Assembly: GCA_002746685.1 (NCBI GenBank)
Contig: PDQK01000011.1
Location: forward strand, 1 to 41,746
DNA: 41,746 bases
From: Desulfobulbus propionicus
Lineage (GTDB): Bacteria > Desulfobacterota > Desulfobulbia > Desulfobulbales > Desulfobulbaceae
Direction of reading: 5' to 3'
The position numbers and the translations under genes are program-made. Positions 1 through 8,348 of this stretch are shown here, piece by piece. The notes beneath the pieces were generated by a model. It ran no database searches, was not told where the DNA came from, and saw nothing but the letters and a program-made list of their open reading frames with translations. Position 1 is the stretch's first letter, and each line of letters begins with the position of its first letter.

Positions 1-1333
1 ATAAGGACAATCTTTTTACCTTTTGCCTGATGTTTTTCCGCATAGCCCTTCCTCTTTATTTGTGCAAGGGCTGCTTCTTCCGGCATATCCACCTTGAATT
101 CAATCAGGTAAATGGTCCCTTCCATTTCCACACTCATATCAATGCGGCCTTTATTGGTACAGTCTTCGACAATGAGCCGCATACCCGTAGAAGACAGCCA
201 GGCAAAGATGACGCTGGCGTAAAACCCTTCGTAGCGGGCAATTTCGTTATTGGTGTAATTATGGTAGGGAATGGCTGCAAACAAGGCGTGGATGGCGTCT
301 TTGAATTGTTCCATGTCGCCGCTGTGCAGGGCAAAATACATATCCGTTTGTATTTCGGACTTACGTTCAGGAGCGGTAAACAAATCCAGCAGGGAATTGG
401 TAAAGGCTACAGCCACTTCCAGATTGGGGAAACCAAGGATATATCTCGTAATATCGCCTACCTGTACAACCTCCTTAATGCTCAGATAGCCGGACTGAAA
501 CAGCAGGGTAACAGGAGAAATCCTGTCAATATCAAAGGAGGTAAGCAGTTCTTCACCGACCTTGATATTGCTGAGATCAGGCAGGAAGAACTGGCGTTGT
601 TTCAGCGTCTTGACCAGAAAGGTTGGTGTGGCAGTCTCAAACCAATAACTTTTAAATTTGACCTTATCCATATCCGCACTTTGCAGATGATCAGCAAAAA
701 CCGTTTCCAGATCATGCTGAGTATAGCCGCAGATGGTGGCAAATTCGAAAATCTGGTCACTCCGGTGAGAAAGGCAAACCGGATATGGGCATCATTATTT
801 TTGATGACAGAATACAATGCCTTGAGTTCTTCCCTTACCAGAGCAGCCATTTCCGGCTGATCTATATTATCCAGAATAGGCTTGTCGTATTCGTCAATGA
901 GAATCACCACAGGCTGTTCAAATTTTTGGGCAGTGTTCTGGATAAGTTCGTCAAACCAGACATCAGCGCGGGAAACGGTGCATCTGATACCAAGACGCTT
1001 TTCATTTTTCCGCAGAATCAGGGATACATTTTCTGAGAATCCTTCCATACTGCGAAAATTCCCGCCGCCAAAGGAAATTTTGATCACCGGATACGTCTTT
1101 GACCAATCATGGCTTTTTTCAGCCGTCAATCCCGCAAATAATTCCTTTTTCCCTTCAAACAGAGCATGCAGGGTGTCTAAAAACAGGCTTTTTCCAAATC
1201 GTCTTGGCCGAGACAAAAACACGTACTTGTAGCGGTCAATGAGATCCGCTGCAATGCCGGTTTTGTCCACATACACATACTTATTTTTTATGATTTCGCT
1301 AAACGTTTGAATCCCGACAGGCAATTTTTTCAT
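1..1333 (-). pseudogene. Decayed AAA-ATPase / PD-(D/E)XK nuclease-like protein (AAA-ATPase_like + DUF1703 family), runs off the left edge
   Basis: The start at 1333 has a good ribosome site (AGGAG, 8 nt upstream). The first frame reads MKKLPVGIQTF..., YVDKT, a phosphate-binding SRPRRFGKSLFLDTL loop and Walker B-like VILIDEYDKPI, which is the N-terminal half of the AAA-ATPase_like family. At about 746 the family reading jumps to another frame: after TGVTRFS the conserved EFATICGYTQ block continues one frame over and stays open to base 1, ending in a nuclease-like GRIDM...YLIEFKV motif. Compared with family members as remembered, two segments are missing: the FSGLNN...IT block at the frame switch, and the YNGY...VYNPF block just before SYWFETATPTFL (about 620-640). 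The frame-1 protein stops at 602. The gene therefore looks inactivated by two internal deletions. The family's role is not settled; it is often multi-copy and patchy, consistent with the accessory setting. Confidence 0.8.
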
Positions 1334-1733
1334 AGAGGGGCTCCTGATCTTTGTATGCCTATTTTCTCACAAAATAGCATAATTGCAGGGAAATGCAATT
1401 TGAACCAAGATGTTAGGGAGCCTTCATTGCGCATTTGATTGCGAAGCTCGCGTACACAAAGGATAGAGACAGACTGGCCATGTTACCCATGGCAGTAAAT
1501 GGCTAAGAGTAGAGATGGTTTTAAGGTAACTACTCACCCGGTATGTAACTCCTTGGTTTTACTTACCTCAAACTTGTAACTGCTCTCAGGTTGCCCATAT
1601 TTGGACAAGCGCAATTGGCAGCTATAGCCCTCTATGCGGACAAGAGCGATCGTTCGAAGATGGGTAACCTGTGAGTAGTTGCGTTTTAAGCCGGAAAGCA
1701 AGAGGAGCGTTCTAAACAGTATGTGTGCAATGC
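1334..1733. other. Gene-free 400-bp region with imperfect inverted repeats, possible remnant of a mobile element
   Basis: No convincing coding frame was found. It holds a perfect 7-bp-arm hairpin just upstream of the ATPase start (1359-1377, CTATTTT/AAAATAG, 5-nt loop), a 6-bp palindrome (1477-1493, GCCATG/CATGGC), and a 23-bp imperfect inverted repeat described separately. It lies between the decayed ATPase and the end of the ABC-transporter operon. No U-tract terminator for that operon is visible. Confidence 0.6.
1576..1682. repeat. Imperfect 23-bp inverted repeat (1576-1598 / 1660-1682) with a partial third copy at 1526-1537
   Basis: The left arm GTAACTGCTCTCAGGTTGCC (then CAT) and the reverse complement of 1660-1682 (GCAACTACTCACAGGTTACC, then CAT) agree at 19 of 23 positions and are separated by 61 nt. 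Bases 1526-1537 repeat the outer part of the unit (GTAACTACTCAC, 11 of 12 against the right arm), in direct orientation to the left arm. This resembles the ends of a small non-autonomous element or the scar of an insertion sequence. No transposase remains and I cannot name the family. Confidence 0.45.
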
Positions 1734-3353
1734 TCAGGTAAAGGCAAGCTCCCGCTTTTCCAGCAATTTGTCCAACCAGTCCGGGTCCATTTTGGGAATC
1801 GAAGAAAGGAGAAGATCCGTATACTCGTGGTGAGGTGGAGTCAGGATTTCCTGACGTGGTCCTTTTTCAACGATGCGTCCATTTCGCATCACCACGATAT
1901 CATCACTGATAGCCTTGACCGTTGCCAAGTCATGGGTGATGAACAGATAGGAAACCTGGAGTTTGCGCTGCAAATTGAGCAGCAACTTCAAGATACCTTC
2001 TGCCACCAGCTGATCCAGGGCAGAAGTCACCTCATCACAGATGATCAATTCCGGCTCGGCAGCTAACGCCCTTGCTATACAAATACGCTGTTTTTCTCCA
2101 CCTGAAAGCTCGGTGGGATAGCGATCAATGTATTCAGCTGGCAGTTCGATCTGTTCCAGTAACTTAAAAATACGCTCTTCCTGCTGCTGTTTATTGTAGC
2201 CAAAATAAAACTGAAGCGGCCTGCCGACGATCTTGCGGATTTTCTGTCGTGGATTAAGTGCAGTATCGGGAATCTGATAAATCATCTGCAGCCTGCGAAG
2301 CTCTTCCCGGGAGCGTGATTTCAGCTTTGGTGAAAGTGCCTCACCCTTGAACACCACCTGCCCTTGGGAAGGTGGTAACAATCCGGTCACCACACGGGCC
2401 AAGGTTGACTTGCCACTACCGGACTCACCAACCAGTGCCACAGTGCGTCCCTTGCATAACCTGAGGTTGATCTTTTTCAGCACATCAGTATCACCGGTAT
2501 AGCTGGCAGTAATATTTTCGATGCGCAGAATTTCTTCCTCTTCAACTGTTGGCTCCACCTCGGCCTTTTTAAACGAGCGGATGGTCAACAAATCCTGGGT
2601 ATAGCTTTCCTGCGGATTAGCCAGCATCTCGCGGGCCTCATTTTCCTCTACCAATTCACCATTACGCAGCACCATGATGCGATCTGCCAGTTGGGCCACC
2701 ACCGCAAGGTCATGGGTAATGTAAATAGCTGCGGTATTGAACCGCCTGGTAATATCCTTGATGGCAGCCAGCACCTCAATCTGAGTGGTAACATCAAGAG
2801 CAGTGGTAGGCTCGTCAAAAATAATAATATCCGGTTTACAACTCATGGCCATGGCAACCATGGCCCGCTGGAGCTGGCCACCTGAAACCTGATGGGGAAA
2901 GCGGTACCCAATATGTTCAGGATCAGGTAACAGCAACTGCTCATAGGCGGCAACGGCGTTTTCTTCGGCCTCTGCCACACTCATAAGGCCGTGCTGGACC
3001 GGCCCCTCTGCATATTGGCGGATCAAACGATGGGCAGGGTTAAATGATGCCGCAGCACTCTGGGCCACATAGGCAATCCGCATTCCGCGAATATCGCGCA
3101 GCTCGTTTTCTGATAAATCAGAGAGTTCTTCACCATCAAAAACAATGGAGCCAGAGGCAATCCGGCACCCTTGACGAGTATACAACATGGAGGCTAACCC
3201 CAGGGTTGACTTCCCCGCTCCTGACTCGCCAATCAAACCAAGTACCTCACCTTTTTCCAGCGTAAGGTCCAGTCCTTTGATAATAGGTTCCCAGGTATCT
3301 CCTGAACACCCTTCTATGACAATATTTTCTATCTTAAGCAGTGGCTGTTCCAT
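1734..3353 (-). CDS. Peptide-type ABC importer ATPase, two fused nucleotide-binding domains (DppD-DppF type)
   Basis: This cytoplasmic ATPase of 539 residues should power the importer encoded just upstream. The first domain has Walker A GESGAGKSTL, signature VSGGQLQRAM and Walker B IIIFDEPTTALD. The second has GESGSGKSTL, LSGGEKQRICIARALA and LIICDEVTSALD, so both ATP sites look complete. Each half ends with an oligopeptide-transporter type extension (for example PQESYTQDLL and PPHHEYTDLL). The two halves correspond to separate DppD and DppF subunits of E. coli. I chose ATG 3353 (MEQPLLKIENI) over an in-frame start at 3425 that would overlap the permease; no clear ribosome site precedes it and a hairpin sits at 3373-3390. 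The substrate cannot be read from the ATPase. Confidence 0.92.
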   Translation of the reverse strand: MEQPLLKIENIVIEGCSGDTWEPIIKGLDLTLEKGEVLGLIGESGAGKSTLGLASMLYTRQGCRIASGSIVFDGEELSDLSENELRDIRGMRIAYVAQSAAASFNPAHRLIRQYAEGPVQHGLMSVAEAEENAVAAYEQLLLPDPEHIGYRFPHQVSGGQLQRAMVAMAMSCKPDIIIFDEPTTALDVTTQIEVLAAIKDITRRFNTAAIYITHDLAVVAQLADRIMVLRNGELVEENEAREMLANPQESYTQDLLTIRSFKKAEVEPTVEEEEILRIENITASYTGDTDVLKKINLRLCKGRTVALVGESGSGKSTLARVVTGLLPPSQGQVVFKGEALSPKLKSRSREELRRLQMIYQIPDTALNPRQKIRKIVGRPLQFYFGYNKQQQEERIFKLLEQIELPAEYIDRYPTELSGGEKQRICIARALAAEPELIICDEVTSALDQLVAEGILKLLLNLQRKLQVSYLFITHDLATVKAISDDIVVMRNGRIVEKGPRQEILTPPHHEYTDLLLSSIPKMDPDWLDKLLEKRELAFT

Positions 3354-3372
3354 AATATCTACAATGTATTTG

Positions 3373-3390
3373 CGCTCAATCTGTTGAGCG
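3373..3390 (-). promoter_or_regulatory. Perfect hairpin in front of the fused ATPase start
   Basis: CGCTCAA and TTGAGCG form a 7-bp perfect stem with a 4-nt loop, 20 nt upstream of ATG 3353 and 13 nt past the permease stop. It has no U tract, so it is more likely an mRNA processing, stability or translation-tuning element than a terminator. The function is inferred. Confidence 0.4.
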
Positions 3391-3402
3391 GTAAACAAGT
3401 GT

Positions 3403-4233
3403 TTAGTCCTCAAGACCACTTGCAATATGTAAAAACCAATCGACCACCAGATTTACCCCTACGGTAAGAAAGGCGATGGCTGCTGCCGGCCACAGCGGGG
3501 TAAAAATTCCAAAGGTGATGGCCCCGGAATTTTCCCGCACCATGCTTCCCCAGTCGGCAGTGGGCGGCTGAATCCCCAAGCCAAGAAAACTCAGCGCAGC
3601 AATAAAAAGAAAAACAAAACAAAACCGTAACCCGAACTCTGCTACCAACGGTGGCAGAGCATTGGGTAAAATTTCATGGCGCATGATCCACCACAGTCCT
3701 TCTCCACGCACCCGCGCCGCTTCCACATACTCCATCACTTCAATATCCATGGCAACCGCGCGTGAGAGACGAAATACCCTGGTAGAATCAAGCAAAGCAA
3801 TGACCATAACAAGTGATGGGATAGAGGTTCCCACAATGGAAAGCATCATCAGGGCGAAAATCAGCGTGGGGAAAGCCATGAGGATATCAACGATCCGACT
3901 CAGCAATTGATCGATCCAGCCGCCAAGAGTTGCTGCCAAAAGGCCCCATACACTACCGAAAACAAAAGAGAGCCCGGTAATAAGAAAGGCAATGGCAATG
4001 GTATTTCTCGCACCATACAAAAGACGAGAAAACATATCCCGACCCAGGCTATCGGTTCCAAGAAAGTACTCTGCACTGGATGGAAGCCATACGTCACCCG
4101 CAAGCTCGGTCTCCCCGTAAGGAGCAAGAACCGGAGCAAAAATGGCTGCCATCAGGGTGATCAGCACCATAATCATCCCAAGTTTGGCACTTATGGGAGC
4201 TGAACGAAGAAGTTTAAAGGTTGCTAACATCAT
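3403..4233 (-). CDS. Peptide-type ABC importer permease (DppC/OppC-like)
   Basis: This inner-membrane permease of 276 residues has an N-terminal hydrophobic anchor (LGMIMVLITLMAAIFAPVLAPYG), the DppC-type 'FLGTDSLGRDMFSRLLYGARNT' region, and the cytoplasmic EAA coupling loop (EAARVRGEGLWWIMRHEILPN). Family length is usual. It begins at ATG 4233, or at the adjacent ATG codon, behind GAGGTG, and starts 14 nt after the companion permease. It should pair with the DppB-like subunit and the fused ATPase in one importer. Confidence 0.93.
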   Translation of the reverse strand: MMLATFKLLRSAPISAKLGMIMVLITLMAAIFAPVLAPYGETELAGDVWLPSSAEYFLGTDSLGRDMFSRLLYGARNTIAIAFLITGLSFVFGSVWGLLAATLGGWIDQLLSRIVDILMAFPTLIFALMMLSIVGTSIPSLVMVIALLDSTRVFRLSRAVAMDIEVMEYVEAARVRGEGLWWIMRHEILPNALPPLVAEFGLRFCFVFLFIAALSFLGLGIQPPTADWGSMVRENSGAITFGIFTPLWPAAAIAFLTVGVNLVVDWFLHIASGLED

Positions 4234-4247
4234 TACACCTCAAAGAC

Positions 4248-5219
4248 TCAGCGCGGATTACGAAGTCGTGGATTGCTGAGAATGGAGAGGATGTCAGCAA
4301 ACAAATTGAGCAACACATAGGTGGCCGCAAAAATAAGGCCACTGGCCTGAACCACCGGAATATCACGCTTGGAGACCGAGTCCACCAGCAACTGCCCCAG
4401 ACCAGGATACACAAAAACCACCTCAACGATAACCACCCCAACCACCAGATAGGCCAGGTTCAAGGCAATAACGTTAATCACCGGCGAAAGTGCGTTGGGA
4501 AAGGCATGAAGCACCACCACCCGAAGTCGCTTGAGCCCTTTCAGGTTTGCCATTTCAATAAAGGGGCTGGACAAAATATTGATAATCGCTGCACGGGTTT
4601 GCCGCATCATGTGTGCAATGACCACCAGTGCCAGGGTCAAACACGGCAGAAAAATCGCGTTGAGCTTTTCCACAAAACTCATATGTTCGTTGATGTTGGC
4701 AATACTTGGAAAGAGCGGCATCTTCACCGCAAATAGTGCAATAAGGATATACGCAATAAAAAATTCCGGAAACGAGATGGTACTGAGCGTTGCAATGGAA
4801 ATTGATCGGTCAAACAAGGTGTTACGATACAACGCCGCCAAGATGCCGAGAATAACGGCAACGGGAACGGCAAAAATCGCAGTGACTGCAGCAAGCAGGA
4901 GCGTATTGGCAAATCTCCAGTTAATCAGCTCAGCCACAGGGCGCCTGGAGGCAAGCGAGTTGCCAAAATCGCCCTGGACGAAATCCCCCAGCCAGGAAAA
5001 GTAGCGCTCGTGGGCTGGCAGATCCAGTTTCAGCTCCTTACGAAAGGCTGCAACAGTTTCAGCGGTAGCACCCTGCCCAAGCACTTCCTGAGCAAGATCG
5101 CCAGGAAGCGCTTCAACAGCAAGAAAAATCAACAGTGATATAACCCAAAGTGTCAACAGCCCGAGGCTGAGACGTTGCAGGACTAGCGACACAATGGGGT
5201 TGTGTATTGAAAACGACAT
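4248..5219 (-). CDS. Peptide-type ABC importer permease (DppB/OppB-like)
   Basis: The 323-residue protein has an N-terminal membrane segment (LGLLTLWVISLLIFLAVEALPGD) typical of DppB, a periplasmic loop with GQGATAETVAAFRKELKLD, and further membrane helices ending in the EAA-type loop (MANLKGLKRLRVVVLHAFPNAL). It forms the transmembrane path with the DppC-like subunit downstream. It starts at ATG 5219, 27 nt after the binding-protein gene, so the two are almost certainly co-transcribed. Confidence 0.93.
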   Translation of the reverse strand: MSFSIHNPIVSLVLQRLSLGLLTLWVISLLIFLAVEALPGDLAQEVLGQGATAETVAAFRKELKLDLPAHERYFSWLGDFVQGDFGNSLASRRPVAELINWRFANTLLLAAVTAIFAVPVAVILGILAALYRNTLFDRSISIATLSTISFPEFFIAYILIALFAVKMPLFPSIANINEHMSFVEKLNAIFLPCLTLALVVIAHMMRQTRAAIINILSSPFIEMANLKGLKRLRVVVLHAFPNALSPVINVIALNLAYLVVGVVIVEVVFVYPGLGQLLVDSVSKRDIPVVQASGLIFAATYVLLNLFADILSILSNPRLRNPR

Positions 5220-5246
5220 GTATGAGTTCTGATCTGTAACAGGTGA

Positions 5247-6836
5247 TTAGGATTTAAACCACCAGCGTTCCGGAGCACGGAAGCCATCAAGCTCCCAATC
5301 CACCCCCAGCTTGTTGTAGCCAATTTTATCAGTTGCTGCAGCCAGATCGGAACTGAACATGGGAATCACAGCGCCTCCTTCATCCCTAACCAGCTTCTGC
5401 ATTTCCACATACATGGTTTTACGTTTTGCCTCATCCATCTCTGCACGAGCAGCAATAAGCAACTCATTGAAACGCGCGTTGTCCCAAAACGTATCATTCC
5501 AGGAGGCACCCTTGGCATAGGCAGTGGTAAACATCATGTCTGCTGTAGCTCGACCTCCCCAGAACACAGCGCTCCACGGCTTCTTCATCCACACATTACT
5601 CCAGTAGCCATCGTTTGGCTCACGGACAACATCAATGTTGATGCCAGCTTTTGCAGCGTGCTCTTTAAACAGTACACCTGCGTTTACTGCACCTTTGAAG
5701 GCCGCTTCTGCTGCGTGCAGTTTAAAGGTTGCGTTTTCAAGACCAGCTTTTTTAAGGTGAAATTTTGCCTTATCTGGATCGTACTGGCGTTGGGGAAGCT
5801 TATCCGCATGAAAACGATCATTGACACTGATCGGGTGATCATTACCAACCTGCCCGTAACCACGCAGAATTGTCTTCACCATCTGCTCCCTGTCAATGGC
5901 ATATTTCAAAGCTAAGCGTACGTCATTATTATTATAAGGAGCGATGTCAGTGCGCATGGCAAAGGTTAAGTGCTTATACCCATCCTGACGCATGACCTGG
6001 ATACCGGGCATCCTCTTAAACAAGTGAACCGTCTTGAGGTCACACCGGTTCATGACGTCAATCTGACCGGTTTTCAGTGCATTGGTTCGAGCATTAACAT
6101 CATTGATGCCGATGATCTCCACCTCATCAAACCAGGCACGGTTTGATTTAAAATAATTGGGGTTGCGGGTTGTAAGGGCTCGAACGCCGGGCTCAAAGCT
6201 TTTGAGTACATAAGGACCAGTGAACACTCCTCTTGCCAGATCCGTTTCGTTGGGGCCGATGACCAGATGGTAATCACTTAAAACATACGGAAAGTCAGCA
6301 CTACCGCTGTCCAGCTCAAAGATGATAGTGAACTTGTCCACCTTCTTCATTTCGGTGATGGACTCAACCAGGGTCTTTGCTGCGGACTTGGTACCTTCTT
6401 GACGATGCCAGTTCAGGGAATAGATAACATCATCTGCATCCATGGTCTTGCCATCATGAAATTCAACCCCCTTACGGAGCTTGAATACCCAGGTTTTTGC
6501 ATCAGGAGAAAACTCCCAGCTCTCGGCCAGTTCAGGGATTGCTTTGCCATCAGCGTCGATCTCTACCAGCTTATTGCCCAGAGTACCGGAAACCAACAGT
6601 TGTGGCATCATAGCATAAAGGATACCGGGATCCATGGTATCGCTGGTCGCACCACCATTGAGCCCCAGACGGAGCCGACCACCACGTTTAGGTTGTTCTG
6701 CAGCTTGTGCTGTGGATGGCAATACAGTTGAAGAAACAGCTGCAGATACCCCCATCGCAGCAGCCGCAACCATAAAGTCACGTCGTGAAATTTTACCAAG
6801 TTGTAGCATACGTTCCAAATTGCGTAGTTCGGACAT
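5247..6836 (-). CDS. Tat-exported ABC solute-binding protein, peptide/nickel family 5 (SBP_bac_5)
   Basis: This 529-residue periplasmic binding protein carries a twin-arginine signal: SRRDFM at residues 17-22, a hydrophobic stretch (VAAAAMGVSAAVSSTVLPS) and an AQAA cleavage-like site near residue 46. The mature part has family 5 hallmarks: the LRLGLNGG start, a LAESWEFSPDAKTWVFKLRKGVEFHDGKTMDADDVIYS-like region (about residues 105-145), and AYNNNDVRLALKYAIDREQ-like helix (about 300-320). A strong AGAGGAG ribosome site precedes ATG 6836. It directly follows the MarR gene (47 nt) and precedes the permeases. Tat export suggests folding or cofactor loading before export. The ligand may be a peptide, an opine-like compound or an osmolyte; the sequence does not say which. 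Confidence 0.93.
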   Translation of the reverse strand: MSELRNLERMLQLGKISRRDFMVAAAAMGVSAAVSSTVLPSTAQAAEQPKRGGRLRLGLNGGATSDTMDPGILYAMMPQLLVSGTLGNKLVEIDADGKAIPELAESWEFSPDAKTWVFKLRKGVEFHDGKTMDADDVIYSLNWHRQEGTKSAAKTLVESITEMKKVDKFTIIFELDSGSADFPYVLSDYHLVIGPNETDLARGVFTGPYVLKSFEPGVRALTTRNPNYFKSNRAWFDEVEIIGINDVNARTNALKTGQIDVMNRCDLKTVHLFKRMPGIQVMRQDGYKHLTFAMRTDIAPYNNNDVRLALKYAIDREQMVKTILRGYGQVGNDHPISVNDRFHADKLPQRQYDPDKAKFHLKKAGLENATFKLHAAEAAFKGAVNAGVLFKEHAAKAGINIDVVREPNDGYWSNVWMKKPWSAVFWGGRATADMMFTTAYAKGASWNDTFWDNARFNELLIAARAEMDEAKRKTMYVEMQKLVRDEGGAVIPMFSSDLAAATDKIGYNKLGVDWELDGFRAPERWWFKS

Positions 6837-6883
6837 GTTCGTCTCCTCTTACTCTCTGATAGTCATATGGTGAAACTAGTGCG

Positions 6884-7465
6884 TCAGATAACTGCTTTTG
6901 CTGGTGCTTCCTCAATCGGTCCAGGAGCAAGAATTGGTACGGCTTGGATTGATTTAGCGTCCATGAGTGAAACAAGGCGCTGAAGGCTGCTGAGAATCAT
7001 AGCTTGTTCCCAGTCCTGGAGATTATTAAAGCGACTAATAAATTCTTCCTGCATAAGTGGTGGAGCTGAAGCTAATACCTCTTGTCCTGCTTCAGTCACT
7101 TGCACCAAAACTCGTCGACGATCTGAATTGGAGCGCCTGCGGGTAACAAGCCCTCTTTTTTCCAAACGCTCCAAAATACCGGTGGCAGTAGCCTGGCTCA
7201 AGCAAATGGTTTTTGCAACCTGCCCTATAGCTGCCTCACCAGTCGAGTTGATCGCCTGGAGAATCAATAGCTGGGGGCCAGTCAACCCAACCCGCTTCAC
7301 CAGACTTTTTGAATTCATGGAAATAGATTTGGTAATCTTGCGAATGGCAATCAGCACGTCATTCGTCACAGAATCAGGTGCTCCATGACTGTCGTTTAGA
7401 TTCGTATTCAAAAAAACGCTCCGCTTCTCTTCAATATCGTACAAAACATTTACGACACAAAGCAT
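6884..7465 (-). CDS. MarR-family transcriptional regulator, first gene of the ABC importer operon
   Basis: The 193-residue product has a winged helix-turn-helix: GLTGPQLLILQAI, IGQVAKTICLSQATATGILERLEKRGLVTRRRSNSDRRRVLVQVTEAG, with the wing arginines intact. It should bind an inverted repeat as a dimer and respond to a small ligand. The region after the wing (PPLMQEEFISRF, DWEQAMILSSLQRLVSLMDA) and the tail with AVPIL resemble, from memory, MarR proteins that control compatible-solute genes (EctR/CosR-like); this is unverified. ATG 7465 has no ribosome site, while in-frame TTG 7411 sits behind GCGGAG and gives a more typical N-terminus (174 residues), so the start is uncertain. A palindrome at 7510-7530 is a candidate operator. 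Confidence 0.88.
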   Translation of the reverse strand: MLCVVNVLYDIEEKRSVFLNTNLNDSHGAPDSVTNDVLIAIRKITKSISMNSKSLVKRVGLTGPQLLILQAINSTGEAAIGQVAKTICLSQATATGILERLEKRGLVTRRRSNSDRRRVLVQVTEAGQEVLASAPPLMQEEFISRFNNLQDWEQAMILSSLQRLVSLMDAKSIQAVPILAPGPIEEAPAKAVI

Positions 7466-7509
7466 AATCCATAATATTTTTTTAGCAAGCTATAATGTTC
7501 TAATAAAAA

Positions 7510-7530
7510 GTATTTCACACTACGAAATAC
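7510..7530. promoter_or_regulatory. Perfect 7-7-7 palindrome, candidate MarR operator
   Basis: GTATTTC, a 7-nt spacer and GAAATAC form a perfect inverted repeat in the AT-rich region, 45 nt upstream of the MarR ORF. Length and symmetry suit a MarR dimer site, and the position fits autoregulation of the regulator-transporter operon. Binding is inferred. Confidence 0.45.
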
Positions 7531-7764
7531 CATAAAACACAAACCAAAAAATACAAAAATACTGCAAAATTAAATATATAATCAAAAACAAACCCTTCGA
7601 CGAAAGCATAAAAACAATACGCACACGTAACAATTTCACAGAAAAAGTCTCTAACTGCTCCTTTTTTTGTTTAGCTTAAAAACTTTTAACTCTTAAGTAT
7701 GGAAAATATTAGTGAGGACAAAAATCAGCAAAAAGAGTATCGGGTAAAGCAATAAACTGGAGAC

Positions 7765-7819
7765 AAAAAAGAAGACTTCTGAGGTGTAACTGTCACCTGT
7801 TGCTCAAGAGGAGCAGGTG
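7765..7819 (-). promoter_or_regulatory. Mutually exclusive hairpins downstream of the ybaK-like gene
   Basis: In transcribed order, CACCTG (7819-7814) can pair with CAGGTG (7799-7794), extended by CTC/GAG with a 3-nt bulge; the same CAGGTG can instead pair (5 bp) with CACCTC (7786-7781). An AGAAGTCTTCT dyad followed by six T comes next. This looks like a weak terminator with an alternative fold, ending ybaK transcription or modulating read-through toward the MarR operon. Confidence 0.3.
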
Positions 7820-7880
7820 CAGAGGAATCGTTAGCTAAAGTTATGCTGGCGGGGAAAACAGTTTCACCTGGCAAGGGCTC

Positions 7881-8348
7881 CTACCCAGTGACATCCACCT
7901 TCTGTCCACCAGTGATTTGTTGCAGGTATTCAGGGCTCAGGGGCACACCAGTGGCATCGGTTCCGGCTGCCGGGTAAACGGTTTCATAGGCATCAAGAGA
8001 GGCATCCAGTAAAATAGTCACCTCAGTATGCTCCAGACCAAAGGGACACACACCACCAGGGAAAAAACCAGTAACGTCCTTTGTTTCCTCGCTGCTAGCC
8101 ATACGATGCTTTACTCCAGTGGCCCGTTTAAGAGCACCACTGTTAATCTTCTTATCTCCTGCAGCTACCACCAACCGGAAAGCATTGTCCTTTCCTTTAA
8201 ACAATATGGATTTCGCAATCTGACCTACTGGTACACCGATCCGCTGGGCGGCTTTTTCAGCAGTCGGGGTAGAGCCAGGTTCAAATTCAAGGGCTTCAAG
8301 GCCGTGCTTTTCCAGAAAAGATCTAACAGATAAGGGAATAGTACTCAT
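7881..8348 (-). CDS. YbaK/EbsC-family aminoacyl-tRNA deacylase-like protein
   Basis: This 155-residue cytoplasmic protein belongs to the YbaK/ProX editing-domain family, which hydrolyses mischarged tRNAs such as Cys-tRNA(Pro). Visible signatures are the segment around the conserved lysine (GQIAKSILFKGKD), VVAAGDKKIN, TGFFPGGVCPFG and the closing YPAAGT...LSPEYLQQITGGQ. I chose ATG 8348 because it gives the family N-terminus (MSTIPLSVRSFLEKHG); an upstream TTG at 8390 would add 14 unrelated residues. Neither has a clear ribosome site. It is an isolated gene, possibly divergent from rlmKL. The specific tRNA substrate is not known. Confidence 0.85.
   Translation of the reverse strand: MSTIPLSVRSFLEKHGLEALEFEPGSTPTAEKAAQRIGVPVGQIAKSILFKGKDNAFRLVVAAGDKKINSGALKRATGVKHRMASSEETKDVTGFFPGGVCPFGLEHTEVTILLDASLDAYETVYPAAGTDATGVPLSPEYLQQITGGQKVDVTG

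Larger units (their letters stand above)
7466..7880. other. AT-rich regulatory region between ybaK-like gene and the MarR-ABC operon
   Basis: 415 nt without a supported gene. The part next to the MarR gene (7466-7600) is strongly AT-rich, with a TATTAT box on the minus strand (7471-7476) only 5 nt before ATG 7465, a TATAAT on the plus strand (7491-7496), and the 7510-7530 palindrome. The far part (7765-7819) carries alternative hairpins downstream of the ybaK-like gene. A short ATG frame at 7699 of 18 codons is not credible as a gene. Confidence 0.6.

Noticed and set aside
30..860. Long plus-strand open frame of 276 codons
   Set aside because: It is the complement of the decayed AAA-ATPase gene, whose minus-strand translation shows family motifs in two frames; the plus-strand product resembles nothing.
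7699..7755. Short plus-strand ATG frame of 18 codons in the AT-rich region
   Set aside because: No ribosome site, no conserved pattern and low-complexity composition.
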